Below are positions 23,036 through 33,053 of a DNA stretch of 64,000 nucleotides, piece after piece. The stretch spans positions 233,685 to 297,684 of the forward strand of contig JAEUTP010000015.1 in the NCBI GenBank assembly GCA_016787705.1, read 5' to 3'. The DNA comes from Bacteroidia bacterium (GTDB taxonomy: Bacteria; Bacteroidota; Bacteroidia; B-17B0; Aurantibacillaceae). Every line of letters starts with the position of its first letter. Position 1 is the stretch's first letter. The translations under genes were made by a program, and so were the position numbers. The notes beneath the pieces were generated by a model, which was not told the origin of the DNA, ran no database searches, and saw only the letters and a list, made by a program, of their open reading frames with translations.

Positions 23036-25861
23036 TTACTTCTTACTCTCCGCAGCTTTTGCAGCGGCTTTAGCTTGTGCATCTGCAATAGTTTGCTGGC
23101 ATTTTGCATCGGCATCATTTATTATTTTCTGTACTTTTTCATCTACTTTTTTCTTGGCAACTTCTGCCGCTTTTTTTGCTGCCACTTTTGCAATTGGGTT
23201 GCCTGCTTGTTCTACTAATTTATCAGCCTCGGCATAGCCATCTTGTTTTTGTTTATCAGCGTTGGCTTGCGCTTCAGCTTTTTGTTTTTCACATTGCGCT
23301 TTAGCATCTTCCAATATTTTTTGTGCTTCTTCGGCAGCCTTATCAATAGCGTTGTTTACCGCTTGTGTTGTTACAGTAGCAACCGTGCTTTTTGCATCAT
23401 CTTTTAAACTTGTTTTTACTTCCGGCTTCATAACCGTACCACCAAATAAAGCAGTAACTTTTATTTTATCACCAACAGCAACGTTTGTTCCTGCGGCTGC
23501 ATTGCCTTGCGCTAATAAATTATTTAAGGCAGAGTTAGCTGCGCCGCCAAACATAGCTTTTGGAATTTCCATTTTCCATTTGTAATCAATGGTTTGGTCA
23601 AAACCTGTACTACCACTGATGTTGGTTGGCACATTAGCCATCTTGGTATCAAAAGGAGCCATAACCACACGGCCATCTTTAATGGTGTAGTTCACTAAAA
23701 GATTATCCACATCCATACTTTTAAGCTGCTCAATTTTTAAAGCTTCGCCTAATTTTACGAACGGAGGAAAACCACCTACATTTACTTTAGCCGTTTTAAA
23801 TGTACCGTTTGCTTTAACCGCGTTTAAATCTGGCTCCATTTTATCATTTAAAGAAGTATTAAAGTTCTCAAGCGTTGCAGTAAATTTACCTTTCGCATAT
23901 TGGCCAACAGGTGCTAATTTCTGAACTGTATTAAACGATTTAAACGTTTCCTGGATATCAAAATTGTCTACTTTTAAATTTAAACCCGTTGTTGGTTTTT
24001 TACTGTTAGTTGTTTCGTAAAAGCCATTAATAGTTAAAGCACCTCCCATTGTATTCATGTGCAGGTTAGTCATATCTACTTTTTGTTTACGGATAACAAT
24101 ATTACCAACCATATTATCTAATACTAAATTGGTATAAATTACCTTACCAATTTTTGCATCTAAATTAAAATCAATGTTGGCAGGTACTTCTGCAACACCG
24201 GTTGCAGCTGTTGTTGTAGGTGCTGCGGTACTTGTTGTTGCGGCAGTTGTTGGCGTTTCAGGCCCCATTAATTCGTTAATATCCATTAAAGTAGAATTAA
24301 TAGCAAATGAACCTTTAATTAAACTATCCTTAAACATGTATTGAATTAAATTATCAATACGGCCTTTTGCCTGTACATCACTTTTGCCCATCTTGGCATC
24401 AAAACTTGCCAGCTCAACATATTTTGTTGAGAAGTTCAACAACATAGTATTTAATTGAACAACGTATGGCAGTGTTGTTGATTTATAATTCATTTTATCA
24501 ATACCTACAGAACCTTGTGCTTTAAATTTATCGTATTCTTTTTTATCGATAGAGCTCATGTGGCCTGCAATGCTAATGTCTGTTTTAATGATCCCGCTTA
24601 ATTCATCGCCTTTTTCGGTTGGAATGAATTCTTTTACAGAGGAAAGATCAATTGTTCCTTTTAAGTCTGCCTGTAATCCAGGATCTGAAATTGGTGTTTT
24701 AACATGTGCTGCAATGTCAATTGGGTTACCTGCCAACTCCATATGGAATTTGTTTACATCAACAGTAGTTGCATCTAATACGCCGGTAGGGTTCAATACT
24801 TTTACATCAATATTAATGTTGTTAACCGATTTTGGTAAGCTCGGGTATTTGAACATAGCATCTTTAATGCCCAGATTAACACCAAAAGCAGGCATTTGTG
24901 CAGCATTGTAAGTGCCTTTAGCATAACCATCCAAAGTAAGTTTTCCTGCTGTTTTTACCGAAGCAAAATCTTTAGAATACACACTAGGAATTAAAGAAAG
25001 AATAGATTTAAATTCGGTTTGTTTGGTATTGAATTTAAGGTCCATTTTAATATTGGTGTCAGGCATTTCTACAAAACCATCAAAACCCAAGGTAAGATCA
25101 TTTAAACTAAATTCATTTTCTTTAAATGCGAATTTCATTTTTGGCATATCCATATCCACATCGGCTTTTAATTTAGTATGCACTTCGTTTAAATAAGCAA
25201 CGCCACTCATTTTAAAAGTAGTTTTTGCAATATCTAAAATATTACTCATTACAAAATTATCCTGCGTAAAATCGCCATTCAATTCATAATTAAAATTTTC
25301 AAGCTTGGCATACATACCACCTTGCTGATCATCATACACAATGTATGTTTCTTTAATTTTAAATTCTTTCAGCTTTACATTAAATTGTGTTGCCGCTGTA
25401 TCTGTTGGTGCAGTAACAGTTGTATCGGTGCTTGGTTTTGCAATGTCCCAATTGGCCTTACCGCTTTTTAAAACTTTTCCTAAAATGCGGGCTTTATCAA
25501 TAACAATAGAGTTAATGCCGTATGGTCCGCCGCTGATAACCGATTTTAAATTAATATCGGTACTTAATTGGCTAATGTAAGCAAGCGTATCTCCTGCAAA
25601 ATCATCAACACCAACCACACATACTTTATTTATCTTAAACCTGAAATCAGGAAAAGAAGAAAAGATAGAAAGATCAAAATCACCAAAATCTACTTTTGCG
25701 TTTAAATTATTATTCGCCTGTTCTTTTACAATGGCAACAATTTTATCTTTAAAAAGAAAAGGCGCTGCAATTAACAGAACAATAATTAATAATAAAGTAA
25801 TGCCACTCCATTTCATAATGCGGCGAAAAAGCGATTTTTTTGGTTTTGTACTACTACTCAT
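23036..25861 (-). CDS. AsmA family protein with alanine/lysine-rich coiled-coil tail
   Basis: 941 residues. A basic start (SSSTKPKKSLFRRIMK) and one transmembrane helix (ITLLLIIVLLIAAPFLF, about 20-36) lead to a long beta-rich periplasmic part of the AsmA/bridge-like kind (LNAKVDFGDFDLSIFSSFPDFRFKI is the AsmA N-terminal motif; KGKFTATLENFNTSL near 670). These proteins are thought to carry phospholipids between the membranes. Residues about 560-590 are a Thr/Ala-rich linker (TPTTAATTSTAAPTTTAATG). The last ~110 residues are a charged coiled coil (EEAQKILEDAKAQCEKQKAE..., ending AKAAAKAAESKK) uncommon in the family. It is divergent from the T9SS gene at 25999. Confidence 0.88.
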   Translation of the reverse strand: MSSSTKPKKSLFRRIMKWSGITLLLIIVLLIAAPFLFKDKIVAIVKEQANNNLNAKVDFGDFDLSIFSSFPDFRFKINKVCVVGVDDFAGDTLAYISQLSTDINLKSVISGGPYGINSIVIDKARILGKVLKSGKANWDIAKPSTDTTVTAPTDTAATQFNVKLKEFKIKETYIVYDDQQGGMYAKLENFNYELNGDFTQDNFVMSNILDIAKTTFKMSGVAYLNEVHTKLKADVDMDMPKMKFAFKENEFSLNDLTLGFDGFVEMPDTNIKMDLKFNTKQTEFKSILSLIPSVYSKDFASVKTAGKLTLDGYAKGTYNAAQMPAFGVNLGIKDAMFKYPSLPKSVNNINIDVKVLNPTGVLDATTVDVNKFHMELAGNPIDIAAHVKTPISDPGLQADLKGTIDLSSVKEFIPTEKGDELSGIIKTDISIAGHMSSIDKKEYDKFKAQGSVGIDKMNYKSTTLPYVVQLNTMLLNFSTKYVELASFDAKMGKSDVQAKGRIDNLIQYMFKDSLIKGSFAINSTLMDINELMGPETPTTAATTSTAAPTTTAATGVAEVPANIDFNLDAKIGKVIYTNLVLDNMVGNIVIRKQKVDMTNLHMNTMGGALTINGFYETTNSKKPTTGLNLKVDNFDIQETFKSFNTVQKLAPVGQYAKGKFTATLENFNTSLNDKMEPDLNAVKANGTFKTAKVNVGGFPPFVKLGEALKIEQLKSMDVDNLLVNYTIKDGRVVMAPFDTKMANVPTNISGSTGFDQTIDYKWKMEIPKAMFGGAANSALNNLLAQGNAAAGTNVAVGDKIKVTALFGGTVMKPEVKTSLKDDAKSTVATVTTQAVNNAIDKAAEEAQKILEDAKAQCEKQKAEAQANADKQKQDGYAEADKLVEQAGNPIAKVAAKKAAEVAKKKVDEKVQKIINDADAKCQQTIADAQAKAAAKAAESKK

Positions 25862-25956
25862 ACTTTTTTATTTTGAATGATAAAAGTAAGAAGAATTCAA
25901 TTAACAATATCTACTTTAATTTTATTTGATCATCAAACAATTTGGAATAATTTTTG

Positions 25957-25964
25957 TATATTTA
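25957..25964 (+). promoter_or_regulatory. TATATTTA -7 box
   Basis: TATATTTA ends 34 bases before the start codon of the small T9SS protein gene. It belongs to the TATNTTTR set seen throughout the window. Confidence 0.4.
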
Positions 25965-25998
25965 ATGTTATTATATTGTTAAACAAAAAAATCCAAAC

Positions 25999-26985
25999 AT
26001 GAAAAAAATCTTTACTTTTTTAGGATCTGTAATGATCGCAACGGCTGTTAACGGCCAAACATTATTGGTAAACACTGCTTCACTAGTTACACATCCTGGT
26101 CAGGGCCCGGGAGGCGCAGACGTTAGCGCTACACAAACAGGCTTAGGCGCTACACTTTATGGCTCTGGTCAAAACCGTGCTACGGGCTACTGGATGTCGT
26201 CAAAAATTGTTGTTCCGGCTTCGGGATGGAATGTTGACTCATTAATTACTTATGGTTATCAAACAGGATCATCAACAGCATCAACTTTTACAGGTTTGTA
26301 TTGCTACATTGGTGCAGATAGTTCAAGTAGACCAAGCTCTACTGTAGTAATTGGCAGCAAAACTACAAACGCTATGGTTAGCTCTACGTTTTCAGGTATT
26401 TATCGTCTACCTAACGCTACAGCACCATTTACCGATGCAACACGTCCTATTATGAAAATGAAATGTACTTTAACCGGCTCACTTGCCGCAGGTACTTATT
26501 GGGTAACCTGGAATGCAACAGGTTCGCTGGCTTCAGGCCCATGGAACCCACCGGCAACTGTTTTAGGCAATCTTGTTACTGGTACAGGAACTTCTGATTT
26601 TCAATATCAGCCAACCGCTACCCCTTCACCATCATGGGCGCCGGTTATGGATGGAACATCAGCACAAGGTTTACCATTTAAATTATATGGTAACGCTCCA
26701 ACTGTTACAGGTGTAAAAGAACAAAGCAAAACTATTTCAGTTTCTGTTGGTCCAAACCCAATGAGCAACGAAGCTACAGTAACTATTGAAGGTACTACAA
26801 ATGTTAGCGACCTTAGCTTTATGGTTTACGATCAGTTAGGCAGAGAAGTAATGAATAATACTTCTATCAACTCTAACAGCTTTACCATTGAAAAAGGAAA
26901 TCTTGCTACAGGCAATTACATTTATAAACTGAGCAACAAAAAAGATAACAGCACTATTAAGGCCGGTAAACTGATCATTCAGTAA
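25999..26985 (+). CDS. Secreted protein with T9SS sorting domain, function unknown
   Basis: 328 residues. Signal peptide MKKIFTFLGSVMIATAVNGQ. The middle (20-245) is a beta-rich, Thr/Ser/Gly-rich domain with no family I recognise; the stretch WVTWNATGSLASGPW suggests a beta-sandwich. Residues about 250-328 (VSVGPNPMSNEATVTIEG ... GNYIYKLSNKKDNSTIKAGKLIIQ) are a type A T9SS sorting signal. Surface-exposed or released. It is followed by a REP-like unit and a strong terminator. Confidence 0.8.
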   Translation: MKKIFTFLGSVMIATAVNGQTLLVNTASLVTHPGQGPGGADVSATQTGLGATLYGSGQNRATGYWMSSKIVVPASGWNVDSLITYGYQTGSSTASTFTGLYCYIGADSSSRPSSTVVIGSKTTNAMVSSTFSGIYRLPNATAPFTDATRPIMKMKCTLTGSLAAGTYWVTWNATGSLASGPWNPPATVLGNLVTGTGTSDFQYQPTATPSPSWAPVMDGTSAQGLPFKLYGNAPTVTGVKEQSKTISVSVGPNPMSNEATVTIEGTTNVSDLSFMVYDQLGREVMNNTSINSNSFTIEKGNLATGNYIYKLSNKKDNSTIKAGKLIIQ

Positions 26986-26993
26986 GCCTCAAA

Positions 26994-27070
26994 CCCCGCC
27001 TTTCTCCAAAGGAGAAGGACTTTTGCTGATAGTTTCCCTCTCCTTTGGAGAGGGACGGAAGGGAGAGGCA
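26994..27070. repeat. REP-like element with CTCTCCTTTGGAGAG hairpins
   Basis: CCTTTCTCCAAAGGAGAAGG and, 27036-27054, CCCTCTCCTTTGGAGAGGG are two self-complementary units, and the first also pairs with the flank of the second. This motif class is common between genes of Bacteroidota genomes, and differs from the TCGAGCGGAGTCGA family. Confidence 0.65.
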
Positions 27071-27071
27071 C

Positions 27072-27109
27072 AAAAAAAGCCCGCATCAATTTTGATGCGG
27101 GCTTTTTTA
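27072..27109. terminator. Strong bidirectional rho-independent terminator
   Basis: AAAAAAAGCCCGCATCAA (27072-27089), a two-base loop, and TTGATGCGGGCTTTTTT form a near-perfect stem of about 17 pairs with A- and T-runs on either side. It separates the T9SS gene from convergent rpoD. Confidence 0.93.
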
Positions 27110-27266
27110 TGCCCACTAAAATTAAAAAACCCTCCTAACCTGGCAAATCAGAAGGATTTTTTGTGGAACTAACTATGAAATGAAAAATCAAAAAAGGTTA
27201 AATGTAAGATCTGGGCATTGAGTTCAAAACATTTTCCCTTCAACTTACATTTTCACTTTACTATAA

Positions 27267-28133
27267 CTATCCTAAATATGCTTTTAATAAGCGGCTTCTG
27301 CTGCCGTGTTTTAAGCGACGTACTGCTTTTTCTTTTATCTGGCGAACACGCTCACGGGTAAGATCAAATTTTTCTCCAATCTCTTCTAAAGAGTGCGGGT
27401 GTTTGCCGCCCAAACCAAAAAATAATTTCACAACATCTGCTTCCCTCTCTGTAAGAGTTGATAAAGCACGTGTAATTTCTAATTGTAAACTTTCGCCTAT
27501 TAATTCTTTATCAGGCGCTTGTGAACTTTCATTCTGCATCAGGTCATACATGCTTCCACCGTCTTCACCCAAAGTTAACGGTGCGTCCATACTTAAGTGA
27601 CGGTTGTTGTTACGCATTGTATCCTGTATATCCTGTGGGGCCATTTCCAATACCTCTCCAATTTCATCATAGCTTGGTTCTCTTTCAAGATCCTGCTCCA
27701 TTTTAGAAAGCGTTTTATTTATTTTATTGATAGCGCCAATTTTATTTAAAGGCAAACGCACAATACGGCTTTGTTCTGCCAATGCCTGTAAAATGCTCTG
27801 GCGAATCCACCATACGGCATAAGAGATAAATTTAAAACCACGTGTTTCATCAAAGCGTTGCGCGGCTTTTATTAAACCTAAATTTCCTTCATTAATAAGA
27901 TCGGGTAAACTTAAACCCTGGTTTTGATATTGTTTACTAACAGAAACCACAAAACGTAAATTGGCGCGAACCAATTTATCAAGCGCGCGTTGATCGCCCG
28001 CTTTAATTTTTTGTGCAAGAATAACTTCTTCTTCAGCAGTAATTAATTCTACACGACCAATATCATGCAAATACATATCCAAAGAAGCCGTTTCGCGGTT
28101 CGTGATCTGTTTGGTTATTTTAAGCTGTCTCAT
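27267..28133 (-). CDS. rpoD: Primary RNA polymerase sigma factor (Bacteroidota sigma-A)
   Basis: 288 residues, the short form of the housekeeping sigma without a region 1.1. Region 1.2 ([19 protein letters not shown]), region 2 ([57 protein letters not shown]), region 3 ([18 protein letters not shown]) and region 4 ([17 protein letters not shown], then [20 protein letters not shown]) are complete. It directs RNA polymerase to promoters with the TAnnTTTG -7 element typical of the phylum; the octamers listed in this window are plausible targets. Monocistronic, ended by the terminator at 27072. Confidence 0.96.
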   Translation of the reverse strand: MRQLKITKQITNRETASLDMYLHDIGRVELITAEEEVILAQKIKAGDQRALDKLVRANLRFVVSVSKQYQNQGLSLPDLINEGNLGLIKAAQRFDETRGFKFISYAVWWIRQSILQALAEQSRIVRLPLNKIGAINKINKTLSKMEQDLEREPSYDEIGEVLEMAPQDIQDTMRNNNRHLSMDAPLTLGEDGGSMYDLMQNESSQAPDKELIGESLQLEITRALSTLTEREADVVKLFFGLGGKHPHSLEEIGEKFDLTRERVRQIKEKAVRRLKHGSRSRLLKAYLG

Positions 28134-28369
28134 AACTATGTGTTTATATACCCATACGTTTATATAGACTATTACGTTGGGTAAAAGTTTAGATACATTA
28201 AAAAAATGTAAATAAAGAAGCGAAATATTGAGTTAATGCACTAAAACGTTGAGTAAAGACCAATTAATTTGTTGAAAATATAAGTCCGATTTTGTTAAAA
28301 AACGCTTATTAAAGCTTTAAATTGTAACAAATTTGGTAAAATTTTATGTTTTTGGGGATATTAAAGTTA

Positions 28370-29257
28370 ATGAAAGAAACTGCTTATAAATGCCCTTTAT
28401 GTTTAAACGAAAACAAGCCCAATTTTATGGGTTACCGTTTAAATAAAGCACAGGGTATTTTCCCCGGCAGAAATTATTCTGATTCACAAAAAGTTGTGTG
28501 TTGTAAGCGCTGTAAATTAATTTATAACTATCCGCAGGTATTTCCTCAAAGTAATATTTTTAAAGAAGATGATTCGTTACTGGATCTAACACAGGTTAGC
28601 GCTGAAGCAATAAAAGCAACTGAAACATATACAGATATTTTAAATTTTTTAAAAAAAGATGCAAAAATTTTACCAGCTGCAAAAGTTTTAGATATTGGAA
28701 GCGGCATTGGCCGAGTAGCATATGCGCTAAAGCAAAATGGCTATGATGTACAAGCAATAGAACCAAAAAAAGAATTATATGATTTTTCGGTACAAAATAA
28801 TTTTATTGCAAAAGAAAATGTAATCAACAAAACGTTTGATGAAGTTGAGTTTGAAAAAGAAAGTTTCGACTTTATTTTTCTCGAACCTTTAAATCATTTT
28901 ACAGATCCGCATAGGGCTATTCAAAAAACACTTGTGTGGTTAAAACCCGGTGGTTATTTGCAACTTGAAACAGTTAACAGTCGCTGGTTTTACAAAAGGG
29001 CACTACACTTTTTTTATAAGAGCACATTTACAAAAACAGTACCATATACCTCGGCGCTAAGAAAACCATTTCACGTTTGTGAGTATTCTGCAAAATCGTT
29101 TAAAGTGTATTGCGAGTTAAATGATTTAAAACTAATTAATTTAAACTCACATCCTTGTAACACCTATATTAAAATTAAATGGGCCGATAAGTTGATGCAA
29201 TATTTGATGCGCCGTTTTGACTCCGGTGCCGAAATGTCGGTAATCATTAAAAAGTAG
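28370..29257 (+). CDS. Class I SAM-dependent methyltransferase with N-terminal zinc-ribbon
   Basis: 295 residues from ATG 28370 (MKETAYKCPLCLNENKPNFM); an in-frame ATG at 28346 would add eight residues (MFLGILKL) without family support. A Cys-x2-Cys ... Cys-x2-Cys pair (CPLC; CCKRCKLIYNYPQ) makes a zinc knuckle as in sugar C- or lipid methyltransferases. The Rossmann core has VLDIGSGIGRVAYALKQNGY (SAM motif I) and the post-motif FDFIFLEPLNHFTDP. The substrate is unknown; a surface polysaccharide or lipid is plausible. Its end is 57 bases before recN, possibly co-transcribed. Confidence 0.85.
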   Translation: MKETAYKCPLCLNENKPNFMGYRLNKAQGIFPGRNYSDSQKVVCCKRCKLIYNYPQVFPQSNIFKEDDSLLDLTQVSAEAIKATETYTDILNFLKKDAKILPAAKVLDIGSGIGRVAYALKQNGYDVQAIEPKKELYDFSVQNNFIAKENVINKTFDEVEFEKESFDFIFLEPLNHFTDPHRAIQKTLVWLKPGGYLQLETVNSRWFYKRALHFFYKSTFTKTVPYTSALRKPFHVCEYSAKSFKVYCELNDLKLINLNSHPCNTYIKIKWADKLMQYLMRRFDSGAEMSVIIKK

Positions 29258-29314
29258 TGCGATGTTGAAAAACTATTTGTGTAATTTTACGGATTTTCCC
29301 GAATTTTAGATCAA

Positions 29315-30970
29315 ATGTTAAGACGTTTATACATAAGCAATTTTGCACTTATTAACGAGATGGATGTTTCATTTCCTGGTAAATTATCAGTAATTACAGG
29401 CGAGACGGGGGCAGGAAAATCTATTTTTTTAGAAGCACTTGGCCTGGTTCTCGGTAACAGAGCCGATCTGTCGGCTTTACAAAACAAAAACAAAAAATGC
29501 ATTATTGAGGCAGAATTTGATACAAAAGGACTACAATTAAAGTCGTTTTTTGAAGAAAATGATCTTGATTTTGACACTACTGTTTTATTGAGAAGAGAGA
29601 TAAGCACCGAAGGAAAATCGCGTAGTTTTTTGAACGATACACCTGTTGGTTTAAACAGCTTAAAATTACTCTCAGAAAAATTAATTGATATTCATTCGCA
29701 ACACCAAACCTTGTTGTTGAATCAAACCAATTTTCAGTTAGAAGTTTTGGATGCCTTTGCCGGAAGTTTAAACGATTTTAAAGAGTATAAAACCGAATTT
29801 GGAAAATTAAATAAGCTGAACACAGTTTTAAAAACATTGCTAGATCAGGAAGCTCAGGCAAAAAAAGAACTGGATTATTTTCAATTCTTGTTTAATGAGC
29901 TGGAAGAAACAGAAATTAAATCCGGCGCGTTAAAAATATTAGAAGATGAAAGTGCCGAACTGGAAAATGCGGAGACCATAAAAAGCACTTTATTAAATTC
30001 TTCCAACACTATTAATGGTGGCGAGGCCAATGTTATCAGCGCTTTGGCACAAGTAAAACAAAACCTACAATCACTTTCAAAATACGGAAAGAATTATAAC
30101 AAATTTTTTGAACGCATTAATTCTGCTTACATTGAGTTAAAAGATCTGGCTTCTGAATTGGAAGACGCAGAAGCAAATGTCAATTTTGATCCCGTAAAAT
30201 TAGATGAGGTAAACGGTAAATTAGATAAACTAAACCGTTTGTTGAAGAAACACAATGTAACTACCGAAGAAGATTTGCTGGCTGTTAAAAAGGAGATTGA
30301 AAATAAATTAACGCAATTTGAATCAATAGAAAAAGATATTGACGAAACACAAAAACAAATTGATAAATTAAATCTGGTTTGTATTAAGATCGCGAAAAAA
30401 TTAACCGACGCAAGAACAAAAGCCATTGCAGCTATTGAAAAGCAGGTGAAAGATTCGCTGGCAGAACTCTCAATGCAAAATGCGCAATTTAAAATTGAAT
30501 TAATGAAAACAAAAGAATTAGCATCTAACGGTTTCGATCAGGTTAAATTCTTATTCTCGGCCAATAAAGGCATGTCATTAAATGAATTGCACAAAGTAGC
30601 CAGTGGCGGCGAGCTCTCACGTTTAATGTTATGTTTAAAAGCATTATTGGCATCAAAAAAACAATTGCCAACTGTTATTTTTGATGAGATAGATACAGGT
30701 GTAAGTGGTGATGTGGCAGATAAAATTGGAAACATTTTATTAAAAATGGGAAACACCATGCAAGTGGTAACTATAACGCATTTGCCACAAATGGCAAGTA
30801 AAGGCAACCATCATTTATTTGTTTATAAAAATGATGACGCCGATAAAACGGTTTCTCATATTAAGCAATTAAACAAAGAAGAGCGCATAAACGAGATCGC
30901 TAAAATGTTAAGCACAGGTAATCCAACACAATCTGCTTTAAAAAACGCAAAAGAGCTTTTAAATGCTTAA
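29315..30970 (+). CDS. recN: DNA repair protein RecN
   Basis: 551 residues. SMC-like ATPase acting in double-strand break repair and recombination. N-terminal MLRRLYISNFALINEMDVSF and Walker A GETGAGKSIFLEALGLVLG; coiled-coil arms about 150-380; C-terminal ABC signature VASGGELSRLMLCLKAL, Walker B PTVIFDEIDTGVSGDVADKI (20 residues), and the His switch THLPQMAS. All motifs intact. It overlaps the next gene by eight bases. Confidence 0.96.
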   Translation: MLRRLYISNFALINEMDVSFPGKLSVITGETGAGKSIFLEALGLVLGNRADLSALQNKNKKCIIEAEFDTKGLQLKSFFEENDLDFDTTVLLRREISTEGKSRSFLNDTPVGLNSLKLLSEKLIDIHSQHQTLLLNQTNFQLEVLDAFAGSLNDFKEYKTEFGKLNKLNTVLKTLLDQEAQAKKELDYFQFLFNELEETEIKSGALKILEDESAELENAETIKSTLLNSSNTINGGEANVISALAQVKQNLQSLSKYGKNYNKFFERINSAYIELKDLASELEDAEANVNFDPVKLDEVNGKLDKLNRLLKKHNVTTEEDLLAVKKEIENKLTQFESIEKDIDETQKQIDKLNLVCIKIAKKLTDARTKAIAAIEKQVKDSLAELSMQNAQFKIELMKTKELASNGFDQVKFLFSANKGMSLNELHKVASGGELSRLMLCLKALLASKKQLPTVIFDEIDTGVSGDVADKIGNILLKMGNTMQVVTITHLPQMASKGNHHLFVYKNDDADKTVSHIKQLNKEERINEIAKMLSTGNPTQSALKNAKELLNA

Positions 30971-32912
30971 CAGGGTAGTTCAAAAAATTCCGTCATATAT
31001 TCAATTTCTTTTTAAGCTTTACGCACTCAATTTAGGTTTATTCTTTTTTATCCGCTTGTTTTTTTATTTTGTAAATAAAGCATCGGATGTTGGCAATGTT
31101 GTTTTTTTTGAAAAGCTAATGGCTTTTAGAATGGGTCTGGAGTTTGATACCGCTGTGTTTTGCTGGATAGCTTTTTTGCCTGTTCTTATTTTTTCTATAA
31201 GTCATTTTTTTAAACACAAATTCAAAAAATTATATGCTTTTGGTTTTTATTCTTTTTTGGTTTTAGAATTAATTTACTTTTTTGTGTGCATTGCCAATAT
31301 TCCTTACTTCGCACAATTTGGCACGCATTTAAATAAAAACGCATTGCTGTGGAACGAAGATCCGGATTTTATTGTTGGAATGATTTTTGGTAATTTTTCA
31401 TATTGGGGATATTTGTTGTTATATGTTTTTATTGCTTTTGTATTTGTAAAGGTTGCGCAGCGTTTTTATAAAACTTTTAAATTTCAAATTCAGCATAACA
31501 AGAAAACGAAATTGGTACACTCTTTAATTTCGTTTATTGTTTTTGCCGGACTTGTTACTATTGGCGCAAGAGGCCGAACTTCTGACCGATCGGGACTTCA
31601 TGAAGGACTTTCTATCGTTTCACAAAACGGTTTTATTAACCAGGTAGCTATTAATCCAAATTTTACGTTTTGGAAAACGCTTGTATATAACGAAGACAAA
31701 AAACCTTACGAGATTCCAAAAAGTATAAATGAACAACTAGCTTTTACAAGAAATTATCTTGGAATAAAAACAGCGTTTGCACCAAATATTGACAGGATAA
31801 TAAAAGATACTTTGCATAAAAAATACAGTTTTGTAATTGTGGTTATGGAAAGTATGTCAGTTTTTAAAATGGGATATTATAACGGAAAAAAATTAACGCC
31901 GCATTTAGATAAGCTGATAAAAGAATCCGTTTTTTTTGATAATTTTTTCTCATCCGGCATCCATACGTTTAATGGTTTGTTTTCAACCACCACAGGCTTT
32001 CCAGGCATACTTTCAGAAAAATCGATGAAAAGTTATGTCAAAAACCCTTTCAATGGCGTTGGACCCTTGTTAAGCGCGCAGGGTTACGAAACGTATTTTT
32101 ATACCACCCACGACCCGCATTTTGATAACATGGAAGGCTTCTTTAAAATAAATAAATTTCAGCACTTTATCAGTCAGTACGATTTTGATTTTTCACAGGC
32201 AGAAAGTTCCTTGGGTGTACCCGATCATGTTTTGTTTGATAAATTGATTGAAGTTACTAATTCACGAAAAAACGACGACCCGTTTTTAGCAGTAATGATG
32301 ACCGCCTCAGATCATGGCCCCTGGAAGGTTCCTGAAAACATTCCATTTAAACCAACTACAGATAATGAGCAAGACAGATGTACACAATACGCCGACTGGA
32401 GTATTGGGCGCTTTATGAGCCATGTAAAAAAAATGCCGTGGTATAATAATACTGTATTCATGTTTTTGGGGGATCACGGTTTGTCCTTAGGCCACACCTA
32501 CGAAATGCCTTTGGCATATAACCATGTGCCTTTTGTAATTCATCATCCAAATAGTTTAAAGGCAGACACAATTTCTTCACCGGCCTATCAACCTGATGTG
32601 CCGGCAACGGTAATGGGTATTATTGGAGCAACCTATACCAACAGTACATTTGGAATTAATATTTTAAAAGAGAAACATCCTTTTGTTGTTTTTTCGGCAG
32701 ATGATAAAATTGGTTGTGTAGATAACAATGGATTTTATTATTATAAAACGCTGGCAAATGATCAACGTTATTTAAGGAAATATAAAAACTTAGATCCTGT
32801 AAATTATGTTGAGCAATTAAGATCAAAAAGCGATAGTATGGAAAAGGAAATGATGATGATCTATGAATCAGCTAATTACTTTATAAGAAAAGATCATTTT
32901 TTGTATGAATAA
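30963..32912 (+). CDS. LtaS-like membrane sulfatase/phosphoglycerol transferase
   Basis: 649 residues. Five N-terminal transmembrane helices (to about residue 205) are followed by an extracytoplasmic alkaline phosphatase-fold domain: VIVVMESMSVFKMGYYNGKK (metal Glu), SGIHTFNGLFSTTTGFPG with the nucleophilic Thr, and two metal-binding motifs ASDHGPW and FLGDHGLSLGH. The layout is that of LtaS/MdoB/EptA-like enzymes that move phosphoglycerol, phosphoethanolamine or act on sulfate esters. Lacking teichoic acid, a Gram-negative Bacteroidota member probably uses it on lipid or glycan. Translationally coupled to recN by an eight-base overlap. Confidence 0.9.
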   Translation: MLNRVVQKIPSYIQFLFKLYALNLGLFFFIRLFFYFVNKASDVGNVVFFEKLMAFRMGLEFDTAVFCWIAFLPVLIFSISHFFKHKFKKLYAFGFYSFLVLELIYFFVCIANIPYFAQFGTHLNKNALLWNEDPDFIVGMIFGNFSYWGYLLLYVFIAFVFVKVAQRFYKTFKFQIQHNKKTKLVHSLISFIVFAGLVTIGARGRTSDRSGLHEGLSIVSQNGFINQVAINPNFTFWKTLVYNEDKKPYEIPKSINEQLAFTRNYLGIKTAFAPNIDRIIKDTLHKKYSFVIVVMESMSVFKMGYYNGKKLTPHLDKLIKESVFFDNFFSSGIHTFNGLFSTTTGFPGILSEKSMKSYVKNPFNGVGPLLSAQGYETYFYTTHDPHFDNMEGFFKINKFQHFISQYDFDFSQAESSLGVPDHVLFDKLIEVTNSRKNDDPFLAVMMTASDHGPWKVPENIPFKPTTDNEQDRCTQYADWSIGRFMSHVKKMPWYNNTVFMFLGDHGLSLGHTYEMPLAYNHVPFVIHHPNSLKADTISSPAYQPDVPATVMGIIGATYTNSTFGINILKEKHPFVVFSADDKIGCVDNNGFYYYKTLANDQRYLRKYKNLDPVNYVEQLRSKSDSMEKEMMMIYESANYFIRKDHFLYE

Positions 32913-32916
32913 AATA

Positions 32917-32988
32917 AACCACTACGGCACTAAGAGCGCAAAATTGAACTAAGGTTATTTTCTTAGTGTTCCTAGTGTTCTTCTTGCC
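32917..32988. repeat. CACTAAG-type palindromic intergenic element
   Basis: CACTACGGCACTAAGA (32920-32935) and TCTTAGTGTTCCTAGTG (32961-32977) are complementary apart from the central bases. This 'CACTA..CACTAAG' pattern is a widespread dispersed repeat in Bacteroidota and unrelated to the TCGAGC family. It lies between the sulfatase and fabI. Confidence 0.55.
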
Positions 32989-33025
32989 TTATTGGTAAAA
33001 AGCACTGTGATTAAATCAATAATCG

Positions 33026-33033
33026 TATATTTA
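33026..33033 (+). promoter_or_regulatory. TATATTTA -7 box for fabI
   Basis: TATATTTA ends 20 bases before the fabI start codon; same octamer as before other genes here. Predicted leader about 13 bases. Confidence 0.45.
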
Positions 33034-33053
33034 CGCAACTAAAAAACACAATT

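Noticed and set aside
23104..23585. Several plus-strand frames opposite the end of the AsmA-like gene, Cys/Phe/Leu-rich
   Set aside because: They are antisense shadows of an Ala/Lys-rich coiled coil whose reverse codons avoid stops; no start context or family.
27036..27054. CCCTCTCC-TTT-GGAGAGGG as a terminator for the T9SS gene
   Set aside because: It lacks a T-run and belongs to a dispersed repeat; the real terminator is the stem at 27072-27109.
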